Shown: positions 52,251-61,835 of the stretch, piece by piece
How positions within the stretch are numbered: position 1 is the first letter of the stretch
How the letters are laid out: each line of letters begins with the position of its first letter
Assembly (NCBI GenBank): GCA_017960475.1
Contig: JAGCZH010000008.1
Location: 1-64,000 of the forward strand
Length of the DNA: 64,000 bases
Direction: 5' to 3'
From: Bacteroidales bacterium
GTDB lineage: Bacteria; Bacteroidota; Bacteroidia; Bacteroidales; P3
The notes under the pieces: generated by a model
Database searches by the model: none
What the model was told of the DNA's origin: nothing
Seen by the model: only the letters and a program-made list of their open reading frames with translations
Translations under genes and position numbers: made by a program

Positions 52251-54737
52251 TCATCGGAGATGCACTACTGTTATGCCATCGCCACCAATTTCCACAGGGG
52301 CGGAATGGAAAGATTTCACCTCTTGTGTCGACTGCAGGTATTGCCTGATCACTGTTTTAAGTATTCCGTAACCTTTGCCATGCAATATCTGAAGTTCTTT
52401 CTCGCCAAGCAATGTTGCGTCGTCCAAAAAACTCTGCAATGCCGACAAAGCCTCTTCAGCTCTCTGTCCCCTCAAGTCGAGTGTGGTATTGAAATATTTC
52501 CTTTTCTCGTTGATGTCGTCATAGATGGACTGGAAGCGTGAGTTTTGGCGTTTGGTTTTATCGACGGGAATGTTTTTCTTGGCGGTCTTGGCAATACGGT
52601 CTAATGCTATTGTCATGCGCAAGCTGTTGCTCTCCACCACAGCTTTCTTGCCTTTAAGCTCGACAAGTTGTCCGTAGGTGTCGCCATCATCTATACGTAC
52701 AATATCGCCGATGGCCAGAGGACCCGTGGCTACAGCCTCATCCTCCTTGTCGACATTGGAGCTCTCCACCTCTTCGGCGACCAGGGCTTTGCGATTTTGT
52801 TTCCGTTGCTGCTCACGCTGACGAGTGTGCTCCGCCTGTTGCTGCTCAATGTGCTCAGCGTCGAGTCTCATCTGCTCTCTGGCCTGTTGAGTGCGTTCCT
52901 TTTCAGCGTTGGCCTCCTTGATGTCGGCAATGGTGCGCTCCACGGTGCGGTTGGCGTCGGCGATAATCTGACGAGCCTGCTGCCGCGCATCGCTGAGGAT
53001 ATCATATTTTTTGCTCTCCAGCTTTTCCGTCAGACGTTGATATTTCGTCACCACCTCGTTGAGGAATTCGTCGGAGGCCTCCAACTCACGGCGCTGACGG
53101 GATATCTCCTGCTTGTCGAGTTCTATCTGCTGGAGCTGGTGCTCAAAATTGAGCATCTCTTTGCCGACCTTTCCCTCGGCAGCTTCAAGGATGTCAAGAG
53201 GAAAGCCTATCTTTGTGGCAATCTCGAAAGCGAAAGAGCTGCCTGGATGGCCTATAGCCAGACGGAATAGTGGAAGCATCCGCTCTGTGTCGTATAGCAT
53301 GGCGCCGTTCTGCATACCCTCATAGCGGTCGGCAAGCAGTTTCAGGTCGGCGAAATGAGTGGTGACGACGCCGAAAGAGCCGCGACGATACAGCTCCTCG
53401 AGTAAAGCCTCGGCTATGGCGCAACCGGAGCGTGGTTCCGTGCCGCCTCCGAGTTCGTCGAGAAGAAAGAGTGTTCCTTCATCGGCAACGGAAAGCAACG
53501 CTTTCATGTTCTGAAGGTGCGAGGAATAGGTACTGAGGTCGTTCTCTAGCGACTGCTGGTCTCCGATGTCGATACAGACACGGTTGAATATGCCGAATTC
53601 CGATGTCTCACGACAAGGGACAAGCAATCCGCACTGAAGCATATACTGTATCAAGCCCACGGCTTTTAGACATACCGACTTGCCTCCCGCATTAGGTCCA
53701 GAGATTATCAGAATACGCGCTGGTGTCTTTGCGCCTTCGCTCCCCTCTCCCACCCCGTCGAGATTCAAGTCAAAGGGAACAACATCCCTGCCCTGCGCTC
53801 TGTGGCTGAGGAAAAGCAGGGGGTGCCGCGCGTCGAGCCATCCTATCATGGGTCGGTCGTTGACTATAGGTTTCACTCCGCCGATATTTATCGCGAAACG
53901 GGCTTTCGCACGAACAAAGTCTATACGAGCCAGAAACCAGTAGGCATCCAACAGCATATCTATACGAGGACGCAGAAAATCGGTAAACGATGCCAATATA
54001 CGCTGTATCTCGTGTCTTTCGGCAAACTCAAGCTCACGCAGGTCGTTGTTGAGTTCCACAACCTCGGCGGGTTCGAGGAAGGCGGTTTGTCGTGTGGCCG
54101 ACTCATCCTGGATAATACCTTTCATCTTGCGACGATGAGTGTCAAGCATGGGTATCACCAGACGGCCATTGCGGATAGTGACCTCGGCATTGTCAGGAGC
54201 CCAGCCCTCACGCTTGGCTTTCGTCAGCGATCGGCCTATCTGAGCGTCGACCTCGCCACGTTTACGCATCATTGCCCGACGTATCTCGAGCAACTCGGGT
54301 GATGCATTGTCGAATATCTCGCCTTTGTCATCGATGATTTTGTCGAGACGCTTCAACAGTTCCGGGTCGAGGTCTACACGCTGAGAAAGAGCAAACAGAG
54401 AGGGGTATTTCTCGCCTGCGTCGCCCTGCAGGAAACGAAGACATTGCGACAAGGTACGCAACGAGGCTCTAAAGTCGACCATTGCGGTGAGATCTATTAC
54501 GGTGCCCACCACACGAAGGCGTGTCAGCTCCTCGCTGAGGTCGTAAAAGTCCTGCGACGGGAAATTGTTCTCCATCAACAGGATTTGTCTGAACTCGTCG
54601 GTTTGCCGCAGTTGCTCCTCGACAGTCGCCTTGTCGCTGCTGAACGACATCTCTTCAACCATGCGTTCCGCAAGGCGGTTGGTGGTCTCAGCAGCCACAA
54701 GCTCTTGTATTTTGTCAAAAGATAGTTTTTGTTCCAT
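52251..54737 (-). CDS. mutS2: MutS2 family ATPase/endonuclease
   Basis: An 828-residue MutS2. The N-terminal core/clamp region (1-320) lacks the mismatch-binding domain of MutS. The ATPase has Walker A SGPNAGGKS (about 340-348) and Walker B LFLLDELGGGTEP, with the STYSSHLQNM signature. A long coiled coil (about 520-640, Gln/Glu/Arg-rich) leads to the C-terminal Smr nuclease-like domain with LDLRGQRAEEAL and LHGKGYGILK. In other bacteria MutS2 limits recombination or splits collided ribosomes. It is the last gene of the leftward ribF/LRR/omega-amidase/mutS2 group. Confidence 0.95.
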   Translation of the reverse strand: MEQKLSFDKIQELVAAETTNRLAERMVEEMSFSSDKATVEEQLRQTDEFRQILLMENNFPSQDFYDLSEELTRLRVVGTVIDLTAMVDFRASLRTLSQCLRFLQGDAGEKYPSLFALSQRVDLDPELLKRLDKIIDDKGEIFDNASPELLEIRRAMMRKRGEVDAQIGRSLTKAKREGWAPDNAEVTIRNGRLVIPMLDTHRRKMKGIIQDESATRQTAFLEPAEVVELNNDLRELEFAERHEIQRILASFTDFLRPRIDMLLDAYWFLARIDFVRAKARFAINIGGVKPIVNDRPMIGWLDARHPLLFLSHRAQGRDVVPFDLNLDGVGEGSEGAKTPARILIISGPNAGGKSVCLKAVGLIQYMLQCGLLVPCRETSEFGIFNRVCIDIGDQQSLENDLSTYSSHLQNMKALLSVADEGTLFLLDELGGGTEPRSGCAIAEALLEELYRRGSFGVVTTHFADLKLLADRYEGMQNGAMLYDTERMLPLFRLAIGHPGSSFAFEIATKIGFPLDILEAAEGKVGKEMLNFEHQLQQIELDKQEISRQRRELEASDEFLNEVVTKYQRLTEKLESKKYDILSDARQQARQIIADANRTVERTIADIKEANAEKERTQQAREQMRLDAEHIEQQQAEHTRQREQQRKQNRKALVAEEVESSNVDKEDEAVATGPLAIGDIVRIDDGDTYGQLVELKGKKAVVESNSLRMTIALDRIAKTAKKNIPVDKTKRQNSRFQSIYDDINEKRKYFNTTLDLRGQRAEEALSALQSFLDDATLLGEKELQILHGKGYGILKTVIRQYLQSTQEVKSFHSAPVEIGGDGITVVHLR

Positions 54738-54778
54738 CTATCTATAATGTGTCAGGGGGAAAAACAATTAAAATGGCA

Positions 54779-55576
54779 TTACTGAATGTCGAAATCCAGG
54801 TTGAAAGGCCAATGCTCACGGAATGTGTCAAGTTTTTCGGCGTCGAGTTCGGCGACAATGACACGTTCCGACGTGTCGTTTGCGGCATCACGAGGCTCAA
54901 TCTGGCACATTGGAAGACCTTTGAAATCGACTATCGCCGAACAGCCGGCGTATTCTATTCCCGTGCTGTCGCAACCGGTGCGATTGCATCCCACGGCATA
55001 CGACAGGTTTTCTATTGCCCTGGCCTTCAACAAGGTTGTCCATGCATGGTGGCGAGACCCCGGCCAGTTGGCACAAACCATAAGCAAGTCATAGTCCCAA
55101 TCGGCACTGTTGCGCAGCCACAGAGGGAAACGCAGGTCGTAGCACACAGCAGGGCGAATGCGCCACCCACGCCATTCCACAGTAACACGGCGCTGTCCGC
55201 GAAGCACCTGCGACGCCTCGCTGCTCATGCGGAAAGTGTGACCCTTGTCGTAGTATTCAAAACTGCCGTCGGGACGCACAAGGTGCATACGGTTGTACAC
55301 CCCCTCGGGCTGGCACACTGTCCAGCTGCCTACAAAAAGGGCGTTATGTTTTTGTGCCATAGCGTGGGCAAAGCCGAAAGTAGCGCCGCAAGGTTTTTCT
55401 GCCTGACGAGCCATGTGGTCGCCAAAGCCTGTACTGAAAGTTTCAGGAACAACAAGTATGTCAACGGGCTGTGACAGCATAGAAAAAGCCTTCTCAACCT
55501 TGTCGAAATTGGCCTGAGGGTCCTCCCAGACAATATCCTGCTGATATAGCGCCACACGCAATTTGTTCTGCTTCAT
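54779..55576 (-). CDS. Omega-amidase / carbon-nitrogen hydrolase
   Basis: A 265-residue nitrilase-superfamily enzyme with the Glu-Lys-Cys triad E45 (VVPETFSTGF), K111 (YYDKGHTF) and C145 (AVCYDLRFP). The closest pattern is the YafV/omega-amidase branch, which deamidates 2-oxoglutaramate and related metabolites in the cytoplasm. ATG 55576 gives the family length and a 13-bp gap to the upstream gene; an ATG at 55609 would overlap that gene's end and adds residues without a family match. Confidence 0.9.
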   Translation of the reverse strand: MKQNKLRVALYQQDIVWEDPQANFDKVEKAFSMLSQPVDILVVPETFSTGFGDHMARQAEKPCGATFGFAHAMAQKHNALFVGSWTVCQPEGVYNRMHLVRPDGSFEYYDKGHTFRMSSEASQVLRGQRRVTVEWRGWRIRPAVCYDLRFPLWLRNSADWDYDLLMVCANWPGSRHHAWTTLLKARAIENLSYAVGCNRTGCDSTGIEYAGCSAIVDFKGLPMCQIEPRDAANDTSERVIVAELDAEKLDTFREHWPFNLDFDIQ

Positions 55577-55589
55577 ATCTTCGATATAA

Positions 55590-56159
55590 TCATTGGCAAT
55601 TGCAGACATAGTCCCATCGTTTGCGAGGCGTCGGAAGAAGCTCCTCAATAGCCTGCTGATTGTCCCATGTCAGCGGACAGACACGGAGGTCTATGACTTT
55701 TAAAGTGTAGTTAAGAGCCACAAACGATGGAGGGAATGAGATGATTCCTGTGCACCAAAGTATCAGCTCCTCGAGTTTGGTTAGCGACGACATCTCATCG
55801 GGCAAATCGAGAATGGGGTTTCTGCTTAGGTTCAAGTATTTGAGATTCACCAAGCGACCCAATTCAGGAGGAACCACCCGTATACGGTTTCTTCTGATGT
55901 CGAGTCTTTCAAGGTGTGTGAGGGTACCTATCTCAGGCGGTATGCTGTCGATGAAGTTGCGGCCCAGATCGAGGGTGCGCAGGTTGCGCATCTGAAAGAC
56001 CTTGGGAGGTATCTGTCGCAGACGTTTATAGTTGAGACGTAGGATGTACACCGAGTCGGGATTGCGCACATCTTTCAGCGACTTATAGACCTTGTCGCGC
56101 TGGGCGTTGAGGCCGAGAATCGCCCCGAGGAAAAACAGAAAAACTACGATTTTCTTCAT
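55590..56159 (-). CDS. Secreted leucine-rich repeat protein
   Basis: A 189-residue protein with a signal peptide (1-19, ends LNAQ). At least five LRRs of 23 residues follow with pattern LxxLxLxxNxIxxIPxEIG (LRTLDLGRNFIDSIPPEIG, LERLDIRRNRIRVVPPELG, LKYLNLSRNPILDLPDEM). The bacterial LRR class is the short, SDS22/ribosomal-inhibitor-like type. Protein-protein interaction in the periplasm is inferred; no partner is known. It ends with a Cys-rich short tail (YVCNCQ). Confidence 0.85.
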   Translation of the reverse strand: MKKIVVFLFFLGAILGLNAQRDKVYKSLKDVRNPDSVYILRLNYKRLRQIPPKVFQMRNLRTLDLGRNFIDSIPPEIGTLTHLERLDIRRNRIRVVPPELGRLVNLKYLNLSRNPILDLPDEMSSLTKLEELILWCTGIISFPPSFVALNYTLKVIDLRVCPLTWDNQQAIEELLPTPRKRWDYVCNCQ

Positions 56160-56185
56160 TATGCATCAAAGGGATTGGAGTATTT

Positions 56186-57136
56186 TCACCCATTCGCCGT
56201 ATCGTATGGGCTATTGGTATTTAATGCTTTCACTTTACGGCAGTCATCATGGAGCTGCGCCACCAGGGCCTGCGGTGAGTCGAAAGTCTCTATGTCTCTG
56301 ATTTTGTCAATGAACTCCACCGTCACCTTTTTGCCATAAATGTCCGACGAGAAGTCTATGATATGTACTTCGAGGGCAGACACCGACATATGGAATGTGG
56401 GCTGGACACCCAGATTGGCCATGGCTGCATAACGGCGACCGTCGACAATGGCGACCATGGCATACACTCCGGCGGCAGGCAACATCTTGTTTCTGTCGCC
56501 TACGGCGATATTAGCGGTAGGGAACCCTAATCCGCTGCCCACATGGCGCCCGTGGACCACCTCACCACTCACACTATAGGGAACTCCAAGCATGCTGTTG
56601 GCAAGGCGCATATCGCCAGAGGCAAGGGCACGTCGTATTTTTGTAGAGCTAACCTCGACACCGTCAAGAACAACAGCCTCGTCGCGACATATCTCGAAAC
56701 CACGTCGTCGGGACAAATCGGGAAGGAGATCAAAGTCGTTTCTGTCACGGCTGCCAAACATATTGTCGTAACCCAACAGCAGAACCTTCATATTGAGGTT
56801 GCCACATAAGAACCGCTCAGCAAAAGTGCATGCCGACAATGAAGCTGTCTCTTTATCGAAATTGATAATGGCGACATTCTCAACGCCGCACGATTCAAGC
56901 TGCGTCATACGCTCCTCGAAAGTGGAGAGCAGCGGCACCGAGTCGTCGGGCCTAAGCACCATACGGGGATGCCTGTCGAATGTCACCACGACAGGAAGCA
57001 GAGCACGCTCCTTTGCCTCCTTCCGCAAACGACACAGCAAATGTCGATGGCCGACATGGACACCGTCAAACATGCCTACAGTGACAATACTCTCGGATTG
57101 TAAATCACTGAAATTATCTATATTGAACAGCTTCAT
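56186..57136 (-). CDS. ribF: Bifunctional riboflavin kinase / FAD synthetase
   Basis: A 316-residue enzyme making FMN from riboflavin and FAD from FMN. The N-terminal FAD synthetase (nucleotidyltransferase) shows GMFDGVHVGHRHLL (about 21-34) and SSTKIRRAL (about 162-170). The C-terminal flavokinase has GLGFPTANI and the conserved FxxAALGVQPTF-type stretch (AMANLGVQPTF). ATG 57136 is chosen over a TTG two codons upstream. It shares a compact divergent promoter region with rpsP. Confidence 0.96.
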   Translation of the reverse strand: MKLFNIDNFSDLQSESIVTVGMFDGVHVGHRHLLCRLRKEAKERALLPVVVTFDRHPRMVLRPDDSVPLLSTFEERMTQLESCGVENVAIINFDKETASLSACTFAERFLCGNLNMKVLLLGYDNMFGSRDRNDFDLLPDLSRRRGFEICRDEAVVLDGVEVSSTKIRRALASGDMRLANSMLGVPYSVSGEVVHGRHVGSGLGFPTANIAVGDRNKMLPAAGVYAMVAIVDGRRYAAMANLGVQPTFHMSVSALEVHIIDFSSDIYGKKVTVEFIDKIRDIETFDSPQALVAQLHDDCRKVKALNTNSPYDTANG

Positions 57137-57154
57137 CGTCAAAAAAAAGATTTA

Positions 57155-57162
57155 CAAAAGTA
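57155..57162 (-). promoter_or_regulatory. -7 element of ribF
   Basis: TACTTTTG on the minus strand, 18 bp before the ribF ATG. It lies only 8 bp from the -33 box of the divergent rpsP promoter. Confidence 0.6.
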
Positions 57163-57169
57163 CAAAAAA

Positions 57170-57200
57170 TTTGTCATATTGAAAAAAAGTAGTACTTTTG
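57170..57200 (+). promoter_or_regulatory. rpsP promoter
   Basis: TTTG (57170-57173), 19 bp, TACTTTTG (57193-57200): full consensus, 53 bp before the rpsP ATG. Confidence 0.8.
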
Positions 57201-57253
57201 CATTCTCAAACGAAAAACAAAAATCATTTTAAAACCATTTAAAACAATTAGTT

Positions 57254-57805
57254 ATGCCTGCAAGAATTAGATTGCAACGTCATGGTAAAAAGAATCAACC
57301 TTTTTATCACATCGTCGTAGCGGATGGTCGTGCACCTCGCGATGGAAAATTTGTCGAGAAGTTAGGCACTTACAACCCTATGACCAACCCCGCCAGCATC
57401 GAACTCAATGAAGAGAGAGCCTGCCAATGGCTTAAAAACGGTGCCGAGCCCAGTCCTACCTGCCGTCGAATCCTCTCCTACAAGGGTGTCCTTCTGAAAC
57501 GCCACCTCCAGATTGGTGTTGAGAAAGGCGCTATCAGCCAGGAACAAGCCGACGTGAAATACAATGAGTGGAAACAGGCCAAGGACGCAAAAATCGCCAA
57601 TAAAGTTAGCGAGTTGAACAACAACGCTCGCAACGAGGCAAAATCCCGCCTTGAGGCTGAGAAGAAAGCCAACGAGACCAAAGCCGCCGCTATCGACGCT
57701 AAACGTCGCGCCGCCGCTGAGGCCGAGGCAGCAGCCAAGGCTGAGGCCACTGCCGAAAACACTGAGAACGAAGCCCCCGCAGCTGAAGAAAACACTGAAG
57801 CATAA
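57254..57805 (+). CDS. rpsP: Ribosomal protein bS16 with long acidic/Ala-rich C-terminal extension
   Basis: A 183-residue S16 of the small ribosomal subunit. The N-terminal ~85 residues are the canonical domain (PARIRLQRHGKKNQPFYHIV, GKFVEKLGTYNP). About 95 further residues are a helical, Lys/Ala/Glu-rich extension ending NEAPAAEENTEA; long tails on S16 are usual in Bacteroidota, while E. coli S16 has about 80 residues. It has its own strong promoter and terminator; rimM follows in the usual order. Confidence 0.97.
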   Translation: MPARIRLQRHGKKNQPFYHIVVADGRAPRDGKFVEKLGTYNPMTNPASIELNEERACQWLKNGAEPSPTCRRILSYKGVLLKRHLQIGVEKGAISQEQADVKYNEWKQAKDAKIANKVSELNNNARNEAKSRLEAEKKANETKAAAIDAKRRAAAEAEAAAKAEATAENTENEAPAAEENTEA

Positions 57806-57827
57806 ACAGCGTGGACTGACTCATAAC

Positions 57828-57861
57828 AAAAAAGGACATGCACAACAGCATGTCCTTTTTT
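57828..57861 (+). terminator. rpsP terminator
   Basis: Perfect 14-bp stem AAAAAAGGACATGC/GCATGTCCTTTTTT with a 6-nt loop, between rpsP and rimM. It should uncouple rimM from most rpsP transcription. Confidence 0.92.
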
Positions 57862-57902
57862 GATAGAATTAATGTCTGACAGCCTTTCAACAAAAAAAAC
57901 AG

Positions 57903-58424
57903 ATGACACAAGACGAATGCTACAGACTGGGCAAAATCACAAAGCCTTTCGGTTTCAAAGGTCAGGTGATTTTCTTCCTTGACGTGGACAGTCCTGAAGA
58001 CTACGAAGAACTCGACTCCGTGTTTGTCGAGGTCAAAGGGGCCTTGGTGCCTTACTTCATCAAAGAGATAAACATCAACGGCAACAAGGCCACTGTCACC
58101 TTCGAGGATTTGACTCCACAAGAGGCTCAGGCTCTTGTCGGCAACGACCTATACCTGCCTCTCGACCTGCTGCCAAAGCTCGACGGCAACCGATTTTACT
58201 ACCACGAGGTTGTTGGCTGGCATGTGGTCGACGACGAGAAAGGCGACATTGGAACAATAGCCTCTGTCATCGACTACCCCGCACAGGCTCTGTTTCAGAT
58301 CATGTTGGGCGACAAAGAGATTCTCATTCCCGTCATCGACCAAGTTATCGTGAAAGTGGACCGTGACACCAAAACGATGTTCATTCATGCCCCCGACGGG
58401 CTCATAGATTTGTATCTGGGATGA
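57903..58424 (+). CDS. rimM: Ribosome maturation factor RimM
   Basis: A 173-residue protein assisting 30S head assembly by binding S19. The N-terminal RimM domain starts YRLGKITKPFGFKGQVIFFLD, and the C-terminal PRC-barrel contains FYYHEVVGWHVVD and EILIPVIDQVIVKVD. The order rpsP-rimM is conserved in many bacteria and supports the call. ATG 57903 lies 41 bp after the rpsP terminator. Confidence 0.95.
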   Translation: MTQDECYRLGKITKPFGFKGQVIFFLDVDSPEDYEELDSVFVEVKGALVPYFIKEININGNKATVTFEDLTPQEAQALVGNDLYLPLDLLPKLDGNRFYYHEVVGWHVVDDEKGDIGTIASVIDYPAQALFQIMLGDKEILIPVIDQVIVKVDRDTKTMFIHAPDGLIDLYLG

Positions 58425-58526
58425 TTCCCTCCCCCTATTCCACTCTAATCACAACCCTCTATCTTGTTTCTCCACTCCTTCCGAAACTTATAAATATAAT
58501 ACAATATAAATACATTATTTTTTGTG

Positions 58527-58534
58527 TATCTTTG
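58527..58534 (+). promoter_or_regulatory. -7 element of parE
   Basis: TATCTTTG, 71 bp before the parE ATG. No TTTG is present at the expected -33 position. Confidence 0.5.
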
Positions 58535-58605
58535 CAAGATGTAATAGAACCTAGACAACTCCTTTATCTCTCGAAAATACAACATCTTACGTCATAAGCA
58601 AGCAC

Positions 58606-60501
58606 ATGGAAGAAGATATCATAAATCCTATCACCAACGATTACGGGGACGACAGCATTGTGCATCTTGAAGACATGGTGCACATCAGGCTGCGTCCTGG
58701 CATGTATATAGGCAAGCTGGGTGACGGCTCGTCGCACGACGATGGTATTTACGTCCTTATCAAAGAGGTCATCGACAATGCCATCGATGAGTTCACTTCA
58801 GGCTACGGAAAACGTATCAATGTGAAGATTGACTTCGGCGAGCGTCGGGTTAGCATACGTGATTTCGGACGCGGCATTCCTCTGGGCAAAATGATTGACG
58901 CCGTGAGCAAACTGAACACCGGCGCCAAATACGACAGCAAAGTGTTTCAGAAATCGGTGGGTCTCAACGGTGTCGGCACCAAGGCAGTCAATGCGCTCAG
59001 CAGCTATTTCAAGGTCATGGCTGTGCGCGACGGCAAATGCCGTATCGCAGAATTCTCTGAAGGCAACCTCACCAACGACAGCGGAATCATAGAATGCAAA
59101 GAGGAAAACGGCACTCTCGTCGAATTCATCCCCGACCAAACCCTTTTCGGCAACTACCATTTCGTCAACGAATATGTGGAACGTCGTGTGTGGAACTACG
59201 CCTACCTTAACCGAGGCCTCACCCTTTACTATAACGACAAACGCTACTATTCCAAAAACGGTCTCCTCGACCTTCTGGAGCACAACATGGATGGCGAAGG
59301 TCTCTACCCCGTGGTCCACATCAAAGAGGATGACTTTGAATGTGCCTTCACTCATGTCAACGGTCAAAGTAGCGACTACTACTATAGCTTTGTCAATGGA
59401 CAGCATACCACCGAGGGCGGCACACACCAAAGCGCCTTCCGCGAAGGCTTCGCCCGTGTGGTTCGCGAGTTCTATAAAAAAGACTATGAGCCTTCCGACA
59501 TACGCCAAGGACTGGTATGCGCCTTGTGTGTACGCATTCAGGAACCTGTCTTCGAAGCCCAGACAAAAACCAAGCTGGGTTCTACCCATCTGGCGCCAAA
59601 CAAAGCCGACGGCACCAACGACAGTCCCTTCCTCAAGACCTATGTCCTAGACATCCTAAAACGTCATCTCGACAACTATCTCCACATCCACTCCGAAACC
59701 GCCGACGCCCTCCTCGCCAAGATAACCCAGAACGAGAAGGAACGCAAAGAAATCGCCGGCATAAAAAAAGAGGCCAAGGCCGCCAACAAGAAAGCCAGCC
59801 TCAACAACCGCAAGCTGCGCGACTGCCACATTCACTACAACAGCAACAACGCACGCCGATTGGAGACCACCATTTTCATCACCGAGGGAGACTCGGCAAG
59901 CGGCAGCATAACCAAAAGCCGCGACGTGGCGACACAAGCGGTATTCAGCCTGCGAGGCAAACCCAAAAACACATACAATATCAGCAAGGTCGAAGTGTAT
60001 AAAAACGAGGAGCTGAACCTGCTTCATAATGCCCTCGATATCGACGACGGCATGGATGGCCTCCGCTACAACAACGTTGTCATCGCCACCGATGCCGATG
60101 TCGACGGTATGCACATACGCCTTCTGCTGCTCACTTTCTTCCTCCGCTTCTACCCCGACCTTATACGCACGGGGCATGTATACATTCTGCAGACACCGCT
60201 CTTCAGAGTCCGCAACAAACAAAAAACTCACTATTGCTACACCGACGAGGAACGCATAGAGGCCATCCACAACACTCCTAACGCGGAAATAACCCGATTC
60301 AAAGGTCTCGGCGAGATTTCTCCCGACGAATTCAAAAATTTCATCGGCAAAGACATGCGCCTCGACCCCGTACTGCTTCACAAAGACTTCGACACCAAAG
60401 GGGTTCTGAGTTTCTATATGGGTGAGAACACCATGGAACGACGCGAGTTTATCATGGACAACCTACGTGTTGAAGACGACGAAAGTATCGTTGTCGCGTA
60501 A
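58606..60501 (+). CDS. parE: DNA topoisomerase IV subunit B
   Basis: A 631-residue type IIA topoisomerase ATPase subunit. The GHKL domain has [19 protein letters not shown] and [14 protein letters not shown]. The transducer carries QTKTKLG. The TOPRIM domain has EGDSASGS (from E427) and [10 protein letters not shown]. The total length and lack of a GyrB insertion fit the ParE/GyrB-like protein typical of Bacteroidota. It would partner a parC product encoded elsewhere to decatenate chromosomes; the next gene is not parC. Confidence 0.92.
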   Translation: MEEDIINPITNDYGDDSIVHLEDMVHIRLRPGMYIGKLGDGSSHDDGIYVLIKEVIDNAIDEFTSGYGKRINVKIDFGERRVSIRDFGRGIPLGKMIDAVSKLNTGAKYDSKVFQKSVGLNGVGTKAVNALSSYFKVMAVRDGKCRIAEFSEGNLTNDSGIIECKEENGTLVEFIPDQTLFGNYHFVNEYVERRVWNYAYLNRGLTLYYNDKRYYSKNGLLDLLEHNMDGEGLYPVVHIKEDDFECAFTHVNGQSSDYYYSFVNGQHTTEGGTHQSAFREGFARVVREFYKKDYEPSDIRQGLVCALCVRIQEPVFEAQTKTKLGSTHLAPNKADGTNDSPFLKTYVLDILKRHLDNYLHIHSETADALLAKITQNEKERKEIAGIKKEAKAANKKASLNNRKLRDCHIHYNSNNARRLETTIFITEGDSASGSITKSRDVATQAVFSLRGKPKNTYNISKVEVYKNEELNLLHNALDIDDGMDGLRYNNVVIATDADVDGMHIRLLLLTFFLRFYPDLIRTGHVYILQTPLFRVRNKQKTHYCYTDEERIEAIHNTPNAEITRFKGLGEISPDEFKNFIGKDMRLDPVLLHKDFDTKGVLSFYMGENTMERREFIMDNLRVEDDESIVVA

Positions 60502-60516
60502 TTTTTTAAAAAAAAT

Positions 60517-60547
60517 TTTGCCCATTAATATAATCTTGCTATACTTG
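60517..60547 (+). promoter_or_regulatory. Promoter of the H1-like-tail protein gene
   Basis: TTTG (60517-60520), 19 bp, TATACTTG (60540-60547), one mismatch to consensus, 16 bp before the ATG at 60564. Confidence 0.65.
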
Positions 60548-60563
60548 CAAAAATTTTTTAGCA

Positions 60564-61835
60564 ATGATAGACCATAGAAATCGCAAGAAAAAACTGATAA
60601 TCAGCTACAAAAACTTACCCGATAATATACGGGAACTCTTTAAAGACGCTTATCCCGACGGATATAAGGACTATCTGCAGAAGACCATTAAACCTAATGG
60701 CGAACCAATCTTCGTTGTTCCTCTGGAGACCGACGACACCTCATACATGGTTAAATTCGACGTCAAAATTGACACCGGACTTGTTGAAGAGGATCTCGAC
60801 AAGGATCTCTATGGCGGAGACGAAGAGCAGAGCGAAGGGGAATTCGCACCCCTGTCGGAAGCCATCGACAAAGAAGAGGGCAACGAGCACGCTGTAGGCA
60901 AAATGCGCCATGGCGCACTGGAAGAGGTCTTCGAGGGTCTCCCCGAAGACAAAAAGGAATTCGAGATGGCAAACCAAGACATCGAGGATGAATATGGCGA
61001 TCGACCCGACGAAGACGACGACATTGACAGCTATATTGACGGAGAGAAAGATGGCGACGATGATATCGAACCCGACGACGACGAGTTGCTTGACATCGAG
61101 GCCCTTCTTAATGAAGCCGACTCCGGCGAAGGTATGTTACGCGAGAACAACCCTCCCGAGGAGAAACGTGGCCGCAAACGCAAATCGCTCAATCCCGACA
61201 TCGAAGCTGTCAAAGCTGTCGGAAGCGAGGCGAAAGCATTGAAAAAGAGCTCTAAAGCAAAAACAACCGTAAAAATCAAAAAAAGCGAAATATCATCGAC
61301 AACAAAGGTAAAAGCCGTCAAAGTGACCAAGGCTGTTAAAGAGCCCAAAGCTGTCAAGGTGACCAAGGCTATCAAAGAGCCTAAAGCCGTCAAGGTAACT
61401 AAGGCTGTTAAAGAACCCAAAGCCGTCAAGGTGACTAAGGCTGTTAAAGAACCCAAAGCCGTCAAAGTGACCAAGGCTGTTAAAGAGCCCAAAGCCGTCA
61501 AAGTGACCAAGGCTGTCAAAGAGCCCAAAGCCGTCAAGGTGACCAAGGCTGTCAAAGAGCCCAAAGCCGTTAAGGTGACCAAGGCTGTCAAAGAGCCCAA
61601 AGCCGTCAAGATGACCAAGGCTGTCAAAGAGCCCAAAGCCGTTAAGGTGACAAAGGCTGTTAAAGAGACCAAAGCCGTCAAAGTGACCAAGGCTGTCAAA
61701 GAGCCCAAAGCCGTCAAGGTGACCAAGGCTGTCAAAGAACCCAAAATGTCAACCAAGAAAGTGACCTACACCAAGGCCGTAAAAGCATCCAAGGCGACAA
61801 CCAAGGCGACAAAAACGACGAAATCCAAGAAATAA
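60564..61835 (+). CDS. Conserved Bacteroidota protein with acidic middle and histone-H1-like Lys-rich repeat tail
   Basis: A 423-residue cytoplasmic protein of three parts. Residues 1-80 form a compact domain (LIISYKNLPDNIRELFKDAY, GEPIFVVPLETDDTSYMVKF) that resembles an unnamed Bacteroidota-conserved family. Residues 80-215 are very acidic (DDDIDSYIDG, DDDIEPDDDELL). Residues 216-423 are basic: twelve 12-residue repeats of KAVKVTKAVKEP (250-393) ending in KATKTTKSKK. The tail resembles histone H1 or HC2-like DNA-condensing tails, so nucleic-acid binding is inferred. Its gene follows parE by 62 bp with its own promoter. Confidence 0.75.
   Translation: MIDHRNRKKKLIISYKNLPDNIRELFKDAYPDGYKDYLQKTIKPNGEPIFVVPLETDDTSYMVKFDVKIDTGLVEEDLDKDLYGGDEEQSEGEFAPLSEAIDKEEGNEHAVGKMRHGALEEVFEGLPEDKKEFEMANQDIEDEYGDRPDEDDDIDSYIDGEKDGDDDIEPDDDELLDIEALLNEADSGEGMLRENNPPEEKRGRKRKSLNPDIEAVKAVGSEAKALKKSSKAKTTVKIKKSEISSTTKVKAVKVTKAVKEPKAVKVTKAIKEPKAVKVTKAVKEPKAVKVTKAVKEPKAVKVTKAVKEPKAVKVTKAVKEPKAVKVTKAVKEPKAVKVTKAVKEPKAVKMTKAVKEPKAVKVTKAVKETKAVKVTKAVKEPKAVKVTKAVKEPKMSTKKVTYTKAVKASKATTKATKTTKSKK
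61311..61742 (+). repeat. Twelve tandem 36-bp coding repeats
   Basis: Twelve in-frame 12-codon units encoding KAVKVTKAVKEP with few substitutions (AIKEP in unit 2, KMT in unit 9, KET in unit 10). Third-position differences between units show mild divergence. Copy number is likely to vary between strains. Confidence 0.95.

Noticed and set aside
61311-61742. Regular 36-bp repeats resembling a CRISPR array
   Set aside because: Units are contiguous, in frame and without unique spacers; they are coding repeats.
61031-61756. 241-residue minus-strand frame of TALGSLTALVTL repeats
   Set aside because: Antisense shadow of the KAVKVTKAVKEP repeat; no independent start or domain.
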